A DNA stretch of 64,000 nt from Prevotella sp. khp7 (GTDB lineage Bacteria > Bacteroidota > Bacteroidia > Bacteroidales > Bacteroidaceae). The translations under genes and the position numbers were made by a program. This document shows positions 1 to 8,715 of this stretch, one piece after another. The number at the start of each line of letters is the position of its first letter. The first letter of the stretch is position 1. Under the pieces are notes generated by a model. That model ran no database searches. It worked only from the letters and a program-made list of their open reading frames with translations, and was not told the origin of the DNA. Location: the NCBI RefSeq assembly GCF_900109055.1, contig NZ_FOIV01000004.1, forward strand, positions 124,001 through 188,000, given 5' to 3'.

Positions 1-2142
1 CAGGGTCTTCAGCAGATCGACGAACACCTGCGGATCGGTTTCCTTCAACTGCTGCTCGCTCACCAGGTCGCGATAGGCATTATGCTCACCGAAGGCAGCA
101 TAGTTATACAGATATGAGAAATAGCTCTGCTGACTCTTCTTGGCATCGTCACGACTCTTCAAGGTCAGGTCCACCATCTGGTCGTAGGCAGCCTTATCGA
201 CCTTTACATTCTTAAACAGGTCCTCGAGCAGTGCCAGTGCGGCAGGCATGTTCTCGTTCAAGCCAAACAGATTCACGGTGATATTCTCGGTACCCACATT
301 CAACGACCAGTCGCACGCCAGCTCATAGAACTTCTGGCGCAGTTCTGCGGCACTCAGTTTGTCAGTACCCAACAGTCTGATATAATCAGACGCTACATCA
401 TAGCGCTTATCGGCACTCTGACCGAAGTCATAGTAGAACGTCAGGTTAAACAGTCCGTTCGTAGTGTTCTTGATATAGTACATCGGCAGGTTCTTACCTA
501 CCTTACCCACGGTCAGATCTTTCTTGAAGTCCACGAACTGAGGCAGGATAGGCTCCACCTCTGTGTTCTGGATGTCCTTCACGAACTGACTCACCTGGTC
601 GCGGTTGGTGGGAATCGGCGTGATGGCAGGCTTGTCGATCTTCTTCTGCAAACTGTCTGTGCCCTGCTTCTTGAACACGGTCACATAGCCGTCAGTGAAG
701 AACTGATTGGCAAAGGCCACCAGCTCCGGTTTGCTAATCTTCGATACGCGGTCGATAGCCTCTACCGCTTCTTTCCAGTCCACCTCCTGGATAAAGGCGT
801 CTACAAACATATTAGCACGTCCTCGGTTGTCCTCCAACAACTGGTTATAGCTACGCTTGTAGTTGTTGATGATGCTTGGCAACAGGTTGTCGGGGAAGTC
901 GCCTTTCTTCAGCTTGTCGATCTCGCCCAGCATCAGACTGCGCACCTCTTCCAGCCCCTGTCCCTGCTTAGGTGTACCCATTACTATGAAAGCACTATGA
1001 TCGCGCATCGCCTCCAGATCAGCACTTGCACTCTGCAACTTCATCGTCTGGTTCAAGGCGAGGTCGAACAGTCCGGCACGACCGTTGCTCAGCACGCTCG
1101 TCAACAGAGACAGTGTATCAGACTGCAGACTGCTGGCCTCCTTGGCACGCCAAGCCACCCAAACGCGCTCAGCCTCTTGTCCTACCACAGTGGAATCCTT
1201 GGGCTGTGTCAGCGGTGTCAGTGGTGCGAATGTCGGCTGCTTGACGTCGGCACCGGGCTTCCAACCGCCGAAATACTTGTCGATGATGGCGATGGTCTTC
1301 TCGGGATCCAGATCACCAGCCATACAGATGGCCACGTTGTTGGGACGGTACCACTTATCAAAGTAGTTCTTGATATTCGTAATCGAAGGATTCTTCAGGT
1401 GGTCCTGCGTACCGATAGTGGTCTGTGTACCGTAAGGATGGTTTGGCCACAGCATCTTACTGATGGTGTAGTACAGCTTACGCTGATCACTGGTCAGTCC
1501 GATATTATACTCCTCGTACACCGCCTCGAGCTCCGTGTGGAAACCACGGATGATCATGTTCTGGAAACGGTCGCCCTGGATCTTGGCCCAGTTGTCCACC
1601 TCGTTGGCGGGGATGTTCTCCATATAACAGGTCACATCGTTCGAGGTATAGGCGTTCGAGCCCTCAGAACCGATGGTCGCCATCAGCTTGTCGTACTCAT
1701 TGGGGATGAAGTACTGAGCAGCCACCTGACTCACTGAGTCGATCTCGTGGTAGGCCTGCTTACGGGCCTCGGGATCGGTCAGCTTGCGATATGCCTCATA
1801 ACGCTGTTCAATCTCGTCGAGCAAAGGCTTCTCTGCCTCGTAGCTGTTGGTACCGAACTGTTTGGTACCCTTGAACATCAGGTGCTCCAGATAGTGAGCC
1901 AGACCTGTTGTCTCTGCGGGGTCGTTCTTCGAACCCGTTCGCACGGCGATATAAGTCTGGATACGTGGTTTCTCTTTGTTTACAGACAGGTACACCTTCA
2001 GTCCATTGTCCAAGGTGTAGATCCTTGCCTTCATAAGGTCTCCGTTTACGGTCTCATACTTGTAATCCTTAGCCTGAACCTGTAAAGGTAAAAAGGCAAA
2101 AAGGTAAAAAAGTATAAAAACTAAGCACTTAATATTCTTCAT
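1..2142 (-). CDS. M16 family zinc metallopeptidase (partial, C-terminus beyond window)
   Basis: Read directly on the minus strand, 714 codons open from an ATG at 2142 to the window edge. The N-terminus is a signal peptide (MKNIKCLVFILFYLFAFLPL, then a QVQA-like cleavage site). Residues 83-87 are HYLEH, the inverted zinc motif HxxEH of the M16 (pitrilysin/insulinase) family, with a downstream Glu-rich stretch (ELEAVYEEYN) supplying the third ligand. Two M16-type halves are visible, so it probably encodes the fused two-domain periplasmic form of about 930 residues. Known role of the family: ATP-independent degradation of peptides inside a clamshell chamber. It lies 19 bp downstream of a truncated four-helix-bundle gene on the same strand. 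The family call is firm; the substrate is unknown. Confidence 0.93.
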   Translation of the reverse strand, partial: MKNIKCLVFILFYLFAFLPLQVQAKDYKYETVNGDLMKARIYTLDNGLKVYLSVNKEKPRIQTYIAVRTGSKNDPAETTGLAHYLEHLMFKGTKQFGTNSYEAEKPLLDEIEQRYEAYRKLTDPEARKQAYHEIDSVSQVAAQYFIPNEYDKLMATIGSEGSNAYTSNDVTCYMENIPANEVDNWAKIQGDRFQNMIIRGFHTELEAVYEEYNIGLTSDQRKLYYTISKMLWPNHPYGTQTTIGTQDHLKNPSITNIKNYFDKWYRPNNVAICMAGDLDPEKTIAIIDKYFGGWKPGADVKQPTFAPLTPLTQPKDSTVVGQEAERVWVAWRAKEASSLQSDTLSLLTSVLSNGRAGLFDLALNQTMKLQSASADLEAMRDHSAFIVMGTPKQGQGLEEVRSLMLGEIDKLKKGDFPDNLLPSIINNYKRSYNQLLEDNRGRANMFVDAFIQEVDWKEAVEAIDRVSKISKPELVAFANQFFTDGYVTVFKKQGTDSLQKKIDKPAITPIPTNRDQVSQFVKDIQNTEVEPILPQFVDFKKDLTVGKVGKNLPMYYIKNTTNGLFNLTFYYDFGQSADKRYDVASDYIRLLGTDKLSAAELRQKFYELACDWSLNVGTENITVNLFGLNENMPAALALLEDLFKNVKVDKAAYDQMVDLTLKSRDDAKKSQQSYFSYLYNYAAFGEHNAYRDLVSEQQLKETDPQVFVDLLKTL

Positions 2143-2161
2143 TTTGCTTCAATTTTATTAA

Positions 2162-2353
2162 TTATATTAATGATTGTACTTTACTTTCGCTTGCTTCTTT
2201 AAGAGATAACTTTAACTTGTGCACAAAATCGGCATCACTCTGAGCATATGTACTCTCAGCTATGTTGGCACCAATACTTGTTGCACTTCGATAAAGTTGT
2301 TTTGATATAACAAATTCCTTTTTTTCATCACAAAGATTAGTTCTCGTAGTCAA
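2162..2353 (-). pseudogene. Truncated four-helix-bundle protein (23S rRNA IVS-type family)
   Basis: The 63-residue frame contains the family hallmark RSATSIGANIAES followed by SDADFVHKLKLSLKEASES. Full-length family members have roughly 115-120 residues. Here helix 1 upstream of KKEFVISKQL is missing (the frame begins inside the end of the DUF4954 gene), and the last helix is lost after KEASES, where the frame runs into QSLI and a stop. Both ends are therefore truncated, and it is best read as a remnant. It sits between the DUF4954 gene and the M16 protease on the same strand. Function of intact members is not established beyond their frequent occurrence in rRNA intervening sequences and as free-standing genes. 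Confidence 0.75.
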
Positions 2354-4190
2354 TCTCGTGGTCTAATTTTTCTACGAACTCATCGAGCACATCCTTGTCC
2401 ACGTCACCCATCTGATATTCCTTCTCTGCATCCTTGCGGATCTCTGCAATCCAGGCACGACGGGCTCTCACATAGTCTTCACGGATACGCTCACAGGCAG
2501 CGGCGTCAAGTTCATCGAGATGGTAATAGTCCAGAATCATCTGGTAGCTCCATGCCCAACGGTAGTCACTGTAGTTGTTGTTGATGTCGGCAAAGCGGTC
2601 GAGCACCTGCTGGATGTTATCGATGGCCCCCGTCTTGATGTCGTCGATCAGCCGCTGTTCCTCACTCTCGGGCAGCAGCAGACCGCTCATGTCAATCCAC
2701 TTGCCCTGCCCTACCGTACTCTCAGGCACACCGATATAACCTTCCTTCTGGGCACGCTTCAGCACGGCACCCATATAGATACGCAGGGCGATATCGTAGT
2801 ATTTCTGTCCCTTGCGCAACGACGAGGCGTTGATCACGTACTCGTGGAAGTTGTAGGTCGACACATTATCTCCCGACGCCTCACGCAGGGCTTTCAGGAT
2901 CTTGATACCCTCCATGATCTCTCCCACAGTGAAGGGCGAGAGCCAGTCGAAGTTAATGATACTCTTACGCGACAACTTGGAACGCTTGTCGCGCTTGGGC
3001 CATTTCTTGATGTCACGATAGAGGCCCACGGTGGTGATGTTACGTCCCGGCACCAGGTAGCACTCGTCGCCATACGCCATCAGATAAGAGAACGGCAGGT
3101 TACGGGTGTCAGGATGGTGCATCAGCTTACCGAAGCAGACAGAGAAGGCACCGATGGTGGCGGGCATCAGCACATACGAGCCAGAGGCCGTCTTCGTGCC
3201 ACGCTCCAGGGTACCGTAGTGCAGCGGTCCCATCTTATAGGCATGGTTCGAGAAGTTGGTGTTCGAGCCGGCGTTATAGAACGAGAACTCACCGCCAATC
3301 AGCAGCGAGCTCTTGTGGTGAGAGGCAGAGAACGGTCCGCAGAAGGCGGCACATGCCTCACCATTGGCCATGAACGAGTTGGCAAAGAACAGGCTGGCCT
3401 CGGCTGTGAAACCGTTGGTAATCTGACAGGCCTCACCCACAAAGCAGTCCTGCATCTTCACCGAGTTGTTGATCGAGCAGCCGTCGCAGATAATCGAGTT
3501 CTCGCAGATGACACCCGTACCGATGAACACAGGGGCATCGGTCGAGCTCATCACCGTACACTCACTCAGACGGGCAGCGCCACTGATCTCACAGTCGCCC
3601 TTGATGATGGTGTTAGTGATATCCTTGGCGTTGATGATCTTCACGTTGTTTCCGATATAGCCACGGTCAGGACGCGACACCCGCAACTCGTCTTCAATCA
3701 TCTGATGCAGACGCTGCCTCAGTTCCTTGTCGCGCTCATGCTTCACCATCAGCCAGGCCACCTGACTGTTCAGCTCACGGAAGATGGTCACATTGCCATC
3801 GCCCATCTCGTTGAGCACTGAGATCACACTGCCCTCGCCGTATGTGGCGTCGTCGGTGGTCTCGAGCGTACAGATGTTCGAGATGTAACAATCGTTACCG
3901 ATGGTATAGTTGTTGATATAGTTTCCTACTTTCTCTATCAGACAGTCGTTGCCCACGGTGACGTTTCGCAGCGTGGCGTCGTTGATGCCCGAGTGCTTCA
4001 CGAACCCTTTGCTCACCTCCACCATCTTATTGAAGGCGCCCAGTCGGATGTCGCCATAGAAGATCACACGGTGGAAATTATAGGGTTTGAAGTCTTCGTC
4101 AACCATCACGCGCTGCCAGTCTTCTGACCAGCAGACGTTCTTCTCCAGGATTTCAATCTCTGTCGGGGTTAAGTGTCTATAGTTATTCAT
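2337..4190 (-). CDS. DUF4954 family left-handed beta-helix (hexapeptide repeat) protein
   Basis: I chose the start MNNYRHLTPTEIE at 4190; 36 residues of upstream open frame are only the antisense-like extension into hflX. The protein has 617 residues. Residues of about 80-400 show degenerate hexapeptide repeats (VGNDCLIEKVGNYINNYTIGNDCYI and later GTGVICENSIICDGCSINNS), as in LpxA-like beta-helix acyltransferases, followed by a helical C-terminal region. DUF4954 is a Bacteroidetes-centred family of unconfirmed activity; an acyl- or sugar-nucleotide-transferase-like role is inference only. The start overlaps the hflX stop by 8 nt, so the two are probably translationally coupled. Confidence 0.85.
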   Translation of the reverse strand: MNNYRHLTPTEIEILEKNVCWSEDWQRVMVDEDFKPYNFHRVIFYGDIRLGAFNKMVEVSKGFVKHSGINDATLRNVTVGNDCLIEKVGNYINNYTIGNDCYISNICTLETTDDATYGEGSVISVLNEMGDGNVTIFRELNSQVAWLMVKHERDKELRQRLHQMIEDELRVSRPDRGYIGNNVKIINAKDITNTIIKGDCEISGAARLSECTVMSSTDAPVFIGTGVICENSIICDGCSINNSVKMQDCFVGEACQITNGFTAEASLFFANSFMANGEACAAFCGPFSASHHKSSLLIGGEFSFYNAGSNTNFSNHAYKMGPLHYGTLERGTKTASGSYVLMPATIGAFSVCFGKLMHHPDTRNLPFSYLMAYGDECYLVPGRNITTVGLYRDIKKWPKRDKRSKLSRKSIINFDWLSPFTVGEIMEGIKILKALREASGDNVSTYNFHEYVINASSLRKGQKYYDIALRIYMGAVLKRAQKEGYIGVPESTVGQGKWIDMSGLLLPESEEQRLIDDIKTGAIDNIQQVLDRFADINNNYSDYRWAWSYQMILDYYHLDELDAAACERIREDYVRARRAWIAEIRKDAEKEYQMGDVDKDVLDEFVEKLDHEIDYEN

Positions 4191-5538
4191 AATCTTGGTA
4201 TAAAAAGTCATTATACGGATATTTCTGTACGTGCAACTCACGGACACGTTTGTAGAGCACCTCGCGCAACTGGTCGATGTTCTCTTTCTGCTTGGCACTT
4301 ATAAACAGGCACTCCATGTAATGTCCTGTACTACTTGTCTCCTTGTCTCCCTGTCCCCCAAGCTTACCCATCCACGTTTTCTCAAGATCCTCAAGTGTCA
4401 GGTTCTCCTTCGTCATGGGCGTCAGGTCGTCCTCCTCCTTCGGCGTCCAGGTATAGGCGTCGATCTTGTTGAACACCAGTATGACAGGCTTGTCGGCACA
4501 GCCCAGTTCCTGCAGAGTCTCCTCCACCACATGGATCTGCTCCTCGAAGTCGGGATGCGAGATGTCCACCACATGCACCAGCAGGTCGGCCTCGCGCACC
4601 TCGTCAAGGGTCGACTTGAACGACTCCACCAGGTCGGAGGGCAACTTACGGATGAACCCTACGGTGTCAGCCAACAGGAAGGGCAGGTTGTCGATGGTCA
4701 TCTTACGGACGGTGGTGTCGAGCGTAGCGAAGAGCTTGTTCTCTGCAAACACCTCACTCTTAGCCAACAGGTTCATGGTGGTACTCTTACCCACGTTGGT
4801 ATAGCCCACCAGTGCCACACGGATCAGTCGACCGCGGTTCTTGCGCTGGGTGGTCTTCTGCTTGTCGATCTCAGCGAGTCGCTGCTTCAGCAGGGTGATA
4901 CGCTGCAGGATGATACGACGGTCGAGCTCCAGCTGGGTCTCACCAGGACCGCGAAGACCTACGGAACCCTTTCCGCCACCACTGCCTGAGCCACCGCCCT
5001 GACGCTCCAGGTGGGTCCACAGGCGCTGCAGTCGGGGCAGCATATAACGATGCTGGGCGAGCTCCACCTGCGCCTTAGCCTCTGCCGTCTGGGCACGCAT
5101 GGCGAAGATGTCGAGGATCAGGGATGTACGGTCGAGGATCTTCACCTGCAGCTCTTTCTCTATGTTACGTATCTGCTTGGCGCTCAACTCATCGTCGAAG
5201 ATCACCATACCCACGGGCTGGGGCGCGTTGCTCTCGTCGAGCAGTCCCTCGGCAAAGAGCGAGGCATCCTGAGCGTCCAGCCATTCGTCGTAGGCGTCCT
5301 GACACTGTTTGATATATTCCTTGATCTCGAGCAGCTTACCACTGCCCACATACGTTGTCTGACTGGGTCCGCCGACCTTCTGGGTAAAACGCTTCACGGT
5401 CACAGCACCGGCCGTGTCCGCCAGGAACTCCAGTTCGTCGAGATATTCCTTGGTCTTGGCTTCATCCTGCTCCTTGGTAATCAGACCTACCAATACCGCA
5501 GTCTCGGCCTTTGCTTCTGATATTACAAATTCTTTCAT
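4183..5538 (-). CDS. hflX: GTPase HflX
   Basis: The 451-residue protein has an N-terminal HflX domain with a glycine-rich linker (QGGGSGSGGGKGSVGLRGPGE, about 180-200, ending in the family-typical GPGETQLE) and a G domain: G1 GYTNVGKST at 245-253, switch LFATLDTTVR, G3 DTVG at 291-294, G4 NKID at 357-360, G5 SAK at 414-416. HflX binds ribosomes and splits stalled or hibernating 70S particles in a GTP-dependent way. A short low-complexity insert (GKLGGQGDKETSSTG, about 391-405) sits between G4 and G5; its DNA resembles the repeats in the gene's own upstream region. The promoter box lies at 5756-5763, giving a roughly 210-nt leader. It is first in an operon with the DUF4954 gene. Confidence 0.96.
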   Translation of the reverse strand: MKEFVISEAKAETAVLVGLITKEQDEAKTKEYLDELEFLADTAGAVTVKRFTQKVGGPSQTTYVGSGKLLEIKEYIKQCQDAYDEWLDAQDASLFAEGLLDESNAPQPVGMVIFDDELSAKQIRNIEKELQVKILDRTSLILDIFAMRAQTAEAKAQVELAQHRYMLPRLQRLWTHLERQGGGSGSGGGKGSVGLRGPGETQLELDRRIILQRITLLKQRLAEIDKQKTTQRKNRGRLIRVALVGYTNVGKSTTMNLLAKSEVFAENKLFATLDTTVRKMTIDNLPFLLADTVGFIRKLPSDLVESFKSTLDEVREADLLVHVVDISHPDFEEQIHVVEETLQELGCADKPVILVFNKIDAYTWTPKEEDDLTPMTKENLTLEDLEKTWMGKLGGQGDKETSSTGHYMECLFISAKQKENIDQLREVLYKRVRELHVQKYPYNDFLYQDYE

Positions 5539-5599
5539 TCTTCTAATTTAAGTAGACAGGGAGACAAGTAGACAGGGAGTCCAAGACATTTGTCTTGCG

Positions 5600-5697
5600 G
5601 GAGTTCTGCCTTCGGAGTTCAGTCCTTGGAGTTCTGCCTTGGGAGTTCTGCCTTCGGAGTTCAGTCCTTGGAGTTCTGCCTTCGGAGTATTGTCTTG
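5600..5697. repeat. Seven tandem 14-bp units in the hflX-nagB intergenic region
   Basis: The 343-bp gap 5539-5881 contains seven adjacent 14-mers: GGAGTTCTGCCTTC (5600, 5642, 5670), GGAGTTCAGTCCTT (5614, 5656), GGAGTTCTGCCTTG (5628) and a diverged GGAGTATTGTCTTG (5684). They form a higher-order 42-bp A-B-A block repeated twice. Either side are short runs of CCTTGTCTCC / CCCTGTCTCC-like sequence (5551-5580 and 5700-5750). Given the promoter at 5756-5763, the whole array would be transcribed as the hflX 5' leader. A 71-residue frame across it is a translation of the repeat and not a gene. Confidence 0.9.
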
Positions 5698-5755
5698 TAC
5701 TCCTTGTACTCCCTGTCTCCTTATCTCCTTTTACATCCTTGTCTCCATTTTTCTG

Positions 5756-5763
5756 CAAAGATA
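5756..5763 (-). promoter_or_regulatory. Bacteroidales -7 box for hflX
   Basis: The plus-strand sequence CAAAGATA reads TATCTTTG on the minus strand, matching the TAnnTTTG consensus of Bacteroidales sigma-ABfr promoters. It is the only match in the gap pointing at hflX. No clear TTTG -33 element was seen. Confidence 0.6.
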
Positions 5764-5837
5764 GCGTTTTCTCCGCTCGTTTGAAAAATTTCCGTGTTAA
5801 TCCGTGTTAATCCGTGCCTAAAAAGAATATTTCATTG

Positions 5838-5845
5838 TATTTTTG
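5838..5845 (+). promoter_or_regulatory. Bacteroidales -7 box for nagB
   Basis: TATTTTTG matches TAnnTTTG and lies 36 bp before the nagB ATG, giving a leader of about 30 nt. It is arranged divergently from the hflX box 75 bp away. Confidence 0.65.
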
Positions 5846-5881
5846 TAGCCAAAATCATAAATAACCAAAAACAATTTCATT

Positions 5882-6676
5882 ATGAGAGTAATCATTCAGA
5901 GTGACTATCAGAAAATGTCACAGTGGGCTGCTAACCACGTCATCGAACGTATCAACAGTTTCAACCCAACCCCCGACCACAAATTCGTACTCGGTCTTCC
6001 CACTGGCTCTTCTCCCGTCGGTATGTATAATGCCCTCGTCGAGGCCAACCGTGCCGGTAAGGTTTCTTTCAAGAACGTTATCACCTTCAACATGGACGAA
6101 TATGTAGGTCTTCCCGAGGCTCATCCTGAGAGCTACCACGCTTTCATGGCCCGTAACCTCTTCGATCATATCGACTGCCCGAAGGAGAACATCCACATCC
6201 TCAACGGTAATGCGCCCGACCTCATGGAAGAGTGCAAGCACTATGAGGAGATGATCAAGGAAGCAGGCGGCATCGACCTGTTCATCGGCGGTATCGGTCC
6301 CGACGGTCATATCGCATTCAACGAGCCAGGCTCTTCACTGCGCTCAAGAACCCGCATGAAGACCCTCACCACCGACACCCGCATCGCCAACAGCCGTTTC
6401 TTCGGCGGCAAGCCCGAGAACGTGCCTGCCCACGCCCTGACAGTCGGTGTAGGTACCGTGATGGATGCCCGCGAGGTGATGATCCTGGTGAACGGTCATG
6501 GTAAGGCCCGCGCCATGCAGGCTGCCGTAGAGGGAGCTGTCAACCACATGTGGACCATCTCTGCCCTTCAGATGCACGAGCATGGTATCATCGTCAGCGA
6601 TGAGGAAGCTGCCGACGAACTCAAGGTCAGCACCTACAAATATTTCAAGGATATCGAACAGGACAATCTGTTGTAA
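5882..6676 (+). CDS. nagB: Glucosamine-6-phosphate deaminase
   Basis: This enzyme converts glucosamine 6-phosphate to fructose 6-phosphate and ammonia in the cytoplasm, feeding amino sugars into glycolysis. The 264-residue length is typical. Visible motifs are LPTGSSP (39-45, phosphate loop), FNMDEYVGL (D72 catalytic) and [17 protein letters not shown] (D141, H143, E148), which keep the spacing of the characterised E. coli enzyme. It is monocistronic: its own promoter box lies upstream and a strong hairpin terminator follows the stop. The neighbours downstream, on the opposite strand, make activated amino sugars, but no shared regulation is visible. Confidence 0.98.
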   Translation: MRVIIQSDYQKMSQWAANHVIERINSFNPTPDHKFVLGLPTGSSPVGMYNALVEANRAGKVSFKNVITFNMDEYVGLPEAHPESYHAFMARNLFDHIDCPKENIHILNGNAPDLMEECKHYEEMIKEAGGIDLFIGGIGPDGHIAFNEPGSSLRSRTRMKTLTTDTRIANSRFFGGKPENVPAHALTVGVGTVMDAREVMILVNGHGKARAMQAAVEGAVNHMWTISALQMHEHGIIVSDEEAADELKVSTYKYFKDIEQDNLL

Positions 6677-6686
6677 TGTTGTAAAT

Positions 6687-6718
6687 AAAAAATCCCCGCC
6701 GATTGGCGGGGATTTTTT
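6687..6718. terminator. Bidirectional intrinsic terminator between nagB and the dehydratase gene
   Basis: A perfect 14-bp inverted repeat (AAAAAATCCCCGCC / GGCGGGGATTTTTT) with a GATT loop lies between the convergent genes. A-runs and T-runs on both sides let it stop transcription from either direction. Its right arm overlaps the stop codon of the downstream convergent gene. Confidence 0.9.
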
Positions 6719-8696
6719 ATTGTTTCTCTTTATCCAGTTTCTCGTATTTAGGCGAGTTCTCGCTCTTGTATTCCGGGACAATCTCTTTCATCTTACGAAC
6801 CGTCGCGATGTCATCATACTGCTTCGAGATCTCAATCAGTTCGTCAATATCCTTCGCTACCTGTTCATAGTCATACTCACGCACCTTGGCGATACGTATC
6901 TTCTCATGGAAGGTAGGCTTGGTCTTCTCCTTGTCGTTGAGCATCTCCTCATAGAGTTTCTCACCGTCGCGCAGACCCGTGTACTTGATCTCTACGTTCT
7001 TGGCACCCGAGAGCTTGATCATTCTCGCTGCCAGGTCGGCAATCTTCACCGGACGACCCATGTCGAACACGAAAATCTCACCGCCGTTACCCTTGGTACC
7101 GGCCTCGAGCACCAGCTTACAGGCCTCGGGGATAAGCATGAAATAACGCACGATACGCTCGTCGGTCACCGTCACAGGACCGCCGTTTCTGATCTGCTCT
7201 CTGAACAGGGGTATCACCGAACCGTTCGAGCCCAGCACATTACCGAAACGTGTGGTCACGAACTGCGTGTAGTGATGCTGTTTCTTCGACGAAGAGGATG
7301 GTTTCTGGTTCAGCTGCTCGATCTTCAGCATACGGTCGAGCGCCTGGACATAGATCTCACAGATACGCTTCGAACAGCCCATCACGTTCGTGGGGTTCAC
7401 GGCCTTATCCGTCGATATCATCACGAACTTCTTCACGCCCGACTTCACGCTCAAGTCAGCAATCACCTTCGTACCATAGATATTATTGAGCACGGCCTCG
7501 CTGGGGTTGTTCTCCATCATAGGCACATGCTTATAGGCAGCAGCATGGAACACATAGTGGGGCTTGAAGGTCTCGAACACCTGCTCCATACGCGAGCGGT
7601 GACAGATGTTCGTCACCAAGGTCTCTGCCTTGATGTCAGGGAACTCCCGTTTCATCATCAGACGGATGTCGTGCTCAGGGGTCTCCGCCTGGTCGATCAG
7701 CATCATGGCAGCAGGCTTATATACTGCTATCTGGCGCACCATCTCAGAACCGATGCTACCGGCGGCACCCGTAATCAGGATGCGCTTACCGCACAACAGC
7801 TCACCGACCGAGGCCATGTCCACCCTGATCTCATCGCGGGGCAACAGGTCCTCTACCGACACCTCTTTCAACTGATAACCCTCGTAGTCGTCGTCCGACA
7901 GCAGACCGCCATCGGCACGTATCTCCTTGGTACCCTGCGCCATATAGATACTGACGCCCATACCTATCAGGATGTTCTGCAGCTCCTGGTTCTCACGGAA
8001 CATATTAGCACGCTGGGGCGGCACCAGTACAGCCCCGATATTGTGCGTATAGACAATCTCGCGCATATCCTCCTCAAGACTGTACACGCACTCTCCCAGC
8101 AGTCGGTTGTGCTTATAGCGGGATGTCGTGGTGATGAAGCCTTTCACGGCGAATCGCCTGGGCCGCTGACTGCGGATATTCTTGGCCAGTCCGACAGCAT
8201 CCGAGGTCACACCGAATATCAGCGCCTTGGTTGCCCGCACGTCGAACGTCGTCAGGTCGTAAAGCGACTTCACCAGTACTCTCACCGCCCACATCAGGAG
8301 AGTGGCCAGCAGGAACATCACCAGCAGGTGACGCACATGCAGCGGTACGAAGAGCGGCTTGGGCGCATCATACATCAGGAAATGGACGCCGATGGCCAAT
8401 ACCAGTGACAGCGTGTTGGCATAGGCCACACGCTGCAGGTCGATAAACGACGAATAACGGACGATACCCGCATAGGTATGGAACACGCGCGTGCCAACAA
8501 CACTCAGCAGCACATAGACCATCAGACTACAGAACACACCATCGATCTGCTGCGACAGGTCAGCCCAGTTGGCAAACATCCAATAGCTGAAAAGACCCGA
8601 GAGCATCAGTATCACACCGTCGATGAGGAAGATGCACCAATACGGCAGGGAGTTCTTCCGGAAATACCAGTTGACGATTTTCTTGAGGAATTCCAT
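6717..8696 (-). CDS. Membrane-bound nucleotide-sugar 4,6-dehydratase (CapD/WbpM/PglF type)
   Basis: The 659-residue protein has four N-terminal transmembrane segments (about 21-42, 54-72, 92-110, 122-142), a CoA-binding-like Rossmann segment (about 155-260) and a short-chain dehydrogenase domain with GAAGSIG (310-316), STDKA (428-432) and an MGCSK motif (439-443), in which Met replaces the usual catalytic Tyr, as in PglF/WbpM. Known activity of the family is conversion of UDP-GlcNAc to the 4-keto-6-deoxy intermediate for QuiNAc, FucNAc or bacillosamine. It is last of three genes (aminotransferase, PseB, this), 19 bp after pseB. It probably supplies the precursor used by the reductase at 45897-46805 and the phosphosugar transferases in the glycan locus. 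Confidence 0.93.
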   Translation of the reverse strand: MEFLKKIVNWYFRKNSLPYWCIFLIDGVILMLSGLFSYWMFANWADLSQQIDGVFCSLMVYVLLSVVGTRVFHTYAGIVRYSSFIDLQRVAYANTLSLVLAIGVHFLMYDAPKPLFVPLHVRHLLVMFLLATLLMWAVRVLVKSLYDLTTFDVRATKALIFGVTSDAVGLAKNIRSQRPRRFAVKGFITTTSRYKHNRLLGECVYSLEEDMREIVYTHNIGAVLVPPQRANMFRENQELQNILIGMGVSIYMAQGTKEIRADGGLLSDDDYEGYQLKEVSVEDLLPRDEIRVDMASVGELLCGKRILITGAAGSIGSEMVRQIAVYKPAAMMLIDQAETPEHDIRLMMKREFPDIKAETLVTNICHRSRMEQVFETFKPHYVFHAAAYKHVPMMENNPSEAVLNNIYGTKVIADLSVKSGVKKFVMISTDKAVNPTNVMGCSKRICEIYVQALDRMLKIEQLNQKPSSSSKKQHHYTQFVTTRFGNVLGSNGSVIPLFREQIRNGGPVTVTDERIVRYFMLIPEACKLVLEAGTKGNGGEIFVFDMGRPVKIADLAARMIKLSGAKNVEIKYTGLRDGEKLYEEMLNDKEKTKPTFHEKIRIAKVREYDYEQVAKDIDELIEISKQYDDIATVRKMKEIVPEYKSENSPKYEKLDKEKQ

Positions 8697-8715
8697 AGTC
8701 TGTCGGGGGATTGAC

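Noticed and set aside
2520..3821. 433-codon plus-strand frame opposite DUF4954
   Set aside because: The composition is typical of an antisense frame, and the minus-strand gene has conserved hexapeptide repeats.
5600..5697. Possible CRISPR array
   Set aside because: The units are 14 bp and adjacent with no unique spacers.
5543..5758. 71-residue minus-strand ORF upstream of hflX
   Set aside because: It is a pure translation of the 14-bp repeats (GRTPRTELRRQNS repeated), lying in the hflX leader.
6582..8408. 608-codon plus-strand open frame antisense to the membrane dehydratase
   Set aside because: It mirrors a well-supported gene, has a His/Arg/Leu-rich composition without motifs, and begins inside nagB; it is a codon-bias shadow.
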